Origin: Candidatus Cloacimonadota bacterium
GTDB taxonomy: Bacteria > Cloacimonadota > Cloacimonadia > Cloacimonadales > TCS61
Assembly (NCBI GenBank): GCA_016927675.1
Contig: JAFGMF010000110.1
Coordinates: 1 to 9,307 of the forward strand
DNA: 9,307 nt
Reading direction: 5' to 3'
Position numbers and translations under genes: made by a program. Shown piece by piece: positions 6,965 to 9,307 of the stretch (positions are counted from its first letter, which is position 1; every line of letters starts with the position of its first letter). The notes beneath the pieces were generated by a model that made no database searches, was not told the origin of the DNA, and worked only from the letters and a program-made list of their open reading frames with translations.

Positions 6965-7852
6965 TTAAAATTTTGTTTTGGAATCATGATAATAAAGATT
7001 GGTCTTCTTCACTTTTCGTTCGGTACCACTCAGAACATTCTCCCAGAATGTTGGTCTATCCTTGTTTATGAATACTCCACAGACAATTTCTCCGTTCATA
7101 TCAAGAGGTATTTCCTGTGGATTAGCATTATGATTTATTACCGATCTGTCTTTGTAGCCCTTTAGCAGATCCAGTCCTGTTCCGCCTTTATTTTTCCGAG
7201 CAAAAACCGTAGCACAGGGAGATATAACTTCCAGAAAACAGAATCCCTTTTTCTTAGTCATTTCTTCGACCGATTCGGCCAGTCGTCGCATGTGAAGAGC
7301 TGACCACCTGGCCACATAAGAAGCACCTGCTGCCGCTGCAACACCTACCAGGTTGAACGGTTGTTCGTAATTGCCGTATGGGGCTGTGGAACTGTAAGCC
7401 TCTAACGGAGTAGTGGGTGCATTCTGACCACCGGTCATTCCGTAGATAAAATTATTCACACAGATGACATTGATATCAACATTACGTCTGGCTGCATGGA
7501 TCAGATGATTGCCGCCAATTGCAAACAGGTCTCCATCGCCAGAGATCACAAAAACGGTAAGATCACGGTTTGCCAGTTTTAAGCCGGTAGCAAAGGGAAT
7601 TGCCCTGCCATGAGTAGTATGATATGAATCCAGCTTTACATATCCGGCAACCCTGCCAGTACAACCGATCCCCGATACAACCGCCACTTTATTAAAATCA
7701 ACATCAGCCTGTTTGACTCCTTTCATGAAGGCTGTTAAGATGGAACCCAACCCACAGGAAGAACACCAGATATGTGGCATTCTATCCATTCTGAGATATT
7801 CTTCCATCGGATGATGAAGATTTTCTGTTTGCTGAGATTTATCATCGGGCAT
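6965..7852 (-). CDS. korB: 2-oxoacid (2-oxoglutarate):ferredoxin oxidoreductase, beta subunit, TPP-binding
   Basis: The 295-residue beta subunit holds thiamine pyrophosphate and the iron-sulfur cluster that takes electrons from it. The TPP/Mg motif is GDGD at 105-108, followed by NNFIYGMTGGQ (Asn133-Asn134). The cluster ligands appear to be Cys30 and Cys33 (WCSSCG), Cys64 (GIGC) and Cys213 (SPC), as in the family. The SYHTTHGRAIPFATGLK segment (76-92) is the usual link between them. The enzyme decarboxylates a 2-oxoacid with CoA to an acyl-CoA and reduces ferredoxin, or runs in reverse to fix CO2. The start overlaps korA by 11 nt, and an AGGAGGT site lies 5 nt before the ATG. The substrate is most likely 2-oxoglutarate given the neighbouring fumarate/succinate enzyme, but this is inference. 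Confidence 0.92.
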   Translation of the reverse strand: MPDDKSQQTENLHHPMEEYLRMDRMPHIWCSSCGLGSILTAFMKGVKQADVDFNKVAVVSGIGCTGRVAGYVKLDSYHTTHGRAIPFATGLKLANRDLTVFVISGDGDLFAIGGNHLIHAARRNVDINVICVNNFIYGMTGGQNAPTTPLEAYSSTAPYGNYEQPFNLVGVAAAAGASYVARWSALHMRRLAESVEEMTKKKGFCFLEVISPCATVFARKNKGGTGLDLLKGYKDRSVINHNANPQEIPLDMNGEIVCGVFINKDRPTFWENVLSGTERKVKKTNLYYHDSKTKF

Positions 7853-8993
7853 CAGCCACCTCCTGTATCGCCTGAGTTATCGTTTCAACTTGCGGCATCC
7901 CGCCCCCCGGATGAGGAACAAGCTTTGTGACGGCATTTTTGGCACACCTTTCTACTTCCAGACAAACCTGCCCCATATTCAGTTCAACAACAACAAATCC
8001 ATTAACCTTACTGGCAAGTTGGCGGATCCTCTCTTCCGGAAATGGCCACACAGTTATCAATCGAAGATAGCCAACTTTGATCCCCTTCTTCTTCATGATT
8101 TTTATAGCCGGGAAAACAATCCTTGAAGTAATCCCGTAGGACACAACTATTACCTCTGCATCTTCGGTATCCTTCTCCTCAATCATGATGATATCATCTG
8201 CATGAAGCTTTATTTTATTGATCAACCTGTTGACCAGTTTAACATGGCATTCTTCAGTCATCACAGGATATCCTCTTTCATCGTGAGTCAATCCTGTTGT
8301 ATGATAGCGATATCCATCGCCAGCTTTGGCAAAATCCGGGACAGCATCAAACTCACATTCATAAGGCAGATAATCCTGAGGTTTTTTACTGGTATATTTC
8401 CGCTCAATTATTTCCAGTTCATCAACCGGTGGAATGTAGACTTTCTCAGTCATATGACCAACCACAGCATCAGACATTACGAATACGGGGAGTCTGTATT
8501 GTTCTGACAGATTAAAGGCTTTAACCGTAAGATCAAAATATTCCTGAGGTGATTTCGGGCACAGGGCAATTACAGCAAAATCGCCATGAGATCCCCATCT
8601 TGCCTGCATCATGTCTGACTGCCCCCAGGATGTAGGTAATCCAGTGGAAGGTGATCCTCGCTGGACATTGACGATCACACAGGGAGTTTCCATCATTATT
8701 CCGAGTCCAATATTTTCGAGCATCAGAGAAATACCCGGTCCCGAACTGGAAGTCATCGATTTTGCTCCTGCCCAGGAAGCACCCAGAATTGATGCCATGG
8801 AGGCTATTTCATCTTCGAACTGAACAAAGACTCCATCCAGCTGGGGAAGCCTATAAGCCATTCTTTCGGCTATTTCTGAGGCGGGTGTGATGGGGTAACC
8901 GCCAAAAAACCTGCATCCAGCTGCCAGAGCAGCCTCAGCACAGGCGATATTACCCTGAATAAAAAATTCACCATGAAGATCACTTTTCCTCAT
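7842..8993 (-). CDS. korA: 2-oxoacid (2-oxoglutarate):ferredoxin oxidoreductase, alpha subunit
   Basis: The 383-residue protein is a typical KorA/VorA alpha subunit. It opens with the pyrimidine-binding TPP domain: QGNIACAEAALAAGCRFF, then GGYPITPASEI (31-41) and FEDEIASM, with Glu60 or Glu62 in the position that activates TPP. TSSSGPGISLM (81-91) and RGSPSTGLPT (112-121) follow. The TGLTHDERGYP segment near 233-243 and VWPFP near 315-319 belong to the 2-oxoglutarate/2-oxoisovalerate class rather than to pyruvate:ferredoxin oxidoreductase, and the gamma subunit is not fused. The ATG overlaps the end of korD by 14 nt and is preceded by AAGGAGAA inside korD. Within this class 2-oxoglutarate is preferred because the operon also encodes a succinate/fumarate-type enzyme. 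Confidence 0.9.
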   Translation of the reverse strand: MRKSDLHGEFFIQGNIACAEAALAAGCRFFGGYPITPASEIAERMAYRLPQLDGVFVQFEDEIASMASILGASWAGAKSMTSSSGPGISLMLENIGLGIMMETPCVIVNVQRGSPSTGLPTSWGQSDMMQARWGSHGDFAVIALCPKSPQEYFDLTVKAFNLSEQYRLPVFVMSDAVVGHMTEKVYIPPVDELEIIERKYTSKKPQDYLPYECEFDAVPDFAKAGDGYRYHTTGLTHDERGYPVMTEECHVKLVNRLINKIKLHADDIIMIEEKDTEDAEVIVVSYGITSRIVFPAIKIMKKKGIKVGYLRLITVWPFPEERIRQLASKVNGFVVVELNMGQVCLEVERCAKNAVTKLVPHPGGGMPQVETITQAIQEVADAR

Positions 8994-9258
8994 TAGTTTT
9001 CTCCTTATAACGCACTACGAATATCGCTGAATCAGGACAGATTGATTCGCAAAGACCATCAAATGAACAATTGTGAATATTAACAACCACTGGAGGATGG
9101 TAACCTTTGATATTAAATTCTGTCGACAGTTCCAGAACTCCATTAGGACAGAATTCGATGCAAAAAGAGCAACCCTTGCATCTATCTTTGATAATGTGAA
9201 GTTCTCCGTCCACAACCTTCGGCTTTTCTTTCCCAAAAGGATTTTCCCAGTGTTTCAT
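8980..9258 (-). CDS. korD: 2-oxoacid:ferredoxin oxidoreductase, delta (ferredoxin) subunit with an Asp in one cluster motif
   Basis: From the ATG at 9258 the product has 92 residues and forms a two-cluster ferredoxin subunit that would take electrons from KorB to free ferredoxin or another partner. The first motif is a normal CKGCSFCIEFCP (Cys27/30/33/37). The second is CSFDGLCESICP, with Cys64, Asp67, Cys70 and Cys74, so the usual second Cys is Asp; I confirmed the GAT codon in the sequence. Between the motifs lies the family-typical KGYHPPVV segment. A TTG six codons upstream (9276) would also be in frame, but only the ATG has a well-placed AGGAGAG site. The end overlaps korA by 14 nt. Only 49 bases lie upstream of the ATG in the window, so it may or may not be the first gene of the operon. 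Confidence 0.88.
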   Translation of the reverse strand: MKHWENPFGKEKPKVVDGELHIIKDRCKGCSFCIEFCPNGVLELSTEFNIKGYHPPVVVNIHNCSFDGLCESICPDSAIFVVRYKEKTNEEK

Positions 9259-9261
9259 ACA

Positions 9262-9268
9262 CTCTCCT
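9262..9268 (-). promoter_or_regulatory. Ribosome binding site that decides the korD start
   Basis: Read on the minus strand, AGGAGAG followed by TGT leads directly into the ATG at 9258-9256. This is the usual SD distance. The alternative in-frame TTG at 9276 has only an A/T-rich stretch upstream with no SD, and starting there would place this SD inside the gene. The ATG is therefore chosen. Confidence 0.75.
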
Positions 9269-9307
9269 GTATTCAATCAGCAAAAAATTTATCAGTATCA
9301 AAAATAA

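Larger units (their letters stand above)
1..9258 (-). other. Polycistronic redox operon (korDABC-hdrCBA-mvhD-tfrBA-mvhG), open at the left edge
   Basis: Eleven genes run in one direction with no room for internal promoters or terminators. Junctions in transcription order are: korD/korA overlap 14 nt, korA/korB overlap 11 nt, korB/korC gap 24 nt, korC/hdrC share 1 nt (TAATG), hdrC/hdrB gap 15 nt, hdrB/hdrA gap 10 nt, hdrA/mvhD gap 27 nt, mvhD/tfrB share 1 nt (TAATG), tfrB/tfrA gap 12 nt and tfrA/mvhG gap 18 nt. Overlaps suggest translational coupling inside each complex. I found no hairpin plus T-run in any gap. Co-transcription is inferred from spacing. The true 5' end may lie beyond the right edge, and at least one further gene (the mvhG partner) is expected beyond the left edge. 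Confidence 0.85.

Noticed and set aside
9270..9307. Possible promoter upstream of korD (a TTGATA hexamer on the minus strand)
   Set aside because: No convincing -10 box lies at 16-18 nt spacing, and transcription would begin on top of the ribosome binding site. The operon may start outside the window.

Overview
The window is a dense, single-direction block of soluble anaerobic redox genes, all on the minus strand and transcribed from the right edge toward the left. Gaps are at most 27 nt, four junctions overlap, and good Shine-Dalgarno sequences precede every start. This looks like one operon entered near its first visible gene (right edge) and cut in its last visible gene (left edge). Strong SD sites, a moderately A+T-rich composition by eye, and the enzyme families point to a strictly anaerobic bacterium, for example a sulfate reducer, syntroph or fermenter of a candidate phylum. 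I cannot fix the phylum from sequence alone.

Layout in transcription order. (1) 9258-6401: korDABC, a four-subunit 2-oxoacid (most likely 2-oxoglutarate):ferredoxin oxidoreductase. (2) 6401-3143: hdrC, hdrB, hdrA, a complete heterodisulfide-reductase-like module with two HdrC clusters, both HdrB CCG (non-cubane) motifs and a full-length FAD/iron-sulfur HdrA. (3) 3115-2690: mvhD, the [2Fe-2S] protein that passes electrons into HdrA. (4) 2690-321: tfrB and tfrA, an iron-sulfur subunit and a flavoprotein of the succinate dehydrogenase/fumarate reductase superfamily, with no membrane anchor gene. (5) 302-1: the 5' part of an mvhG-like hydrogenase small subunit, cut by the window edge. No RNA genes, mobile elements, repeats, CRISPR arrays or terminators were seen, and no gap exceeds 300 bases.

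How they may work together (inference). HdrA homologues carry out flavin-based electron bifurcation in methanogens, where MvhADG plus HdrABC couple H2 oxidation to ferredoxin and heterodisulfide reduction. Here the heterodisulfide end seems joined to, or replaced by, a soluble fumarate reductase/succinate dehydrogenase pair, and a ferredoxin-dependent 2-oxoglutarate oxidoreductase is built into the same operon. Running reductively, a donor entering through MvhG/MvhD could reduce fumarate and ferredoxin together, with ferredoxin driving succinyl-CoA carboxylation to 2-oxoglutarate. Running oxidatively, ferredoxin from 2-oxoglutarate oxidation could help pull electrons out of succinate. The individual protein families are known. 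The combined system and some details (an Asp in a KorD cluster motif, loss of the flavin-linking His in TfrA, an HdrB separate from TfrB) are the points of interest.
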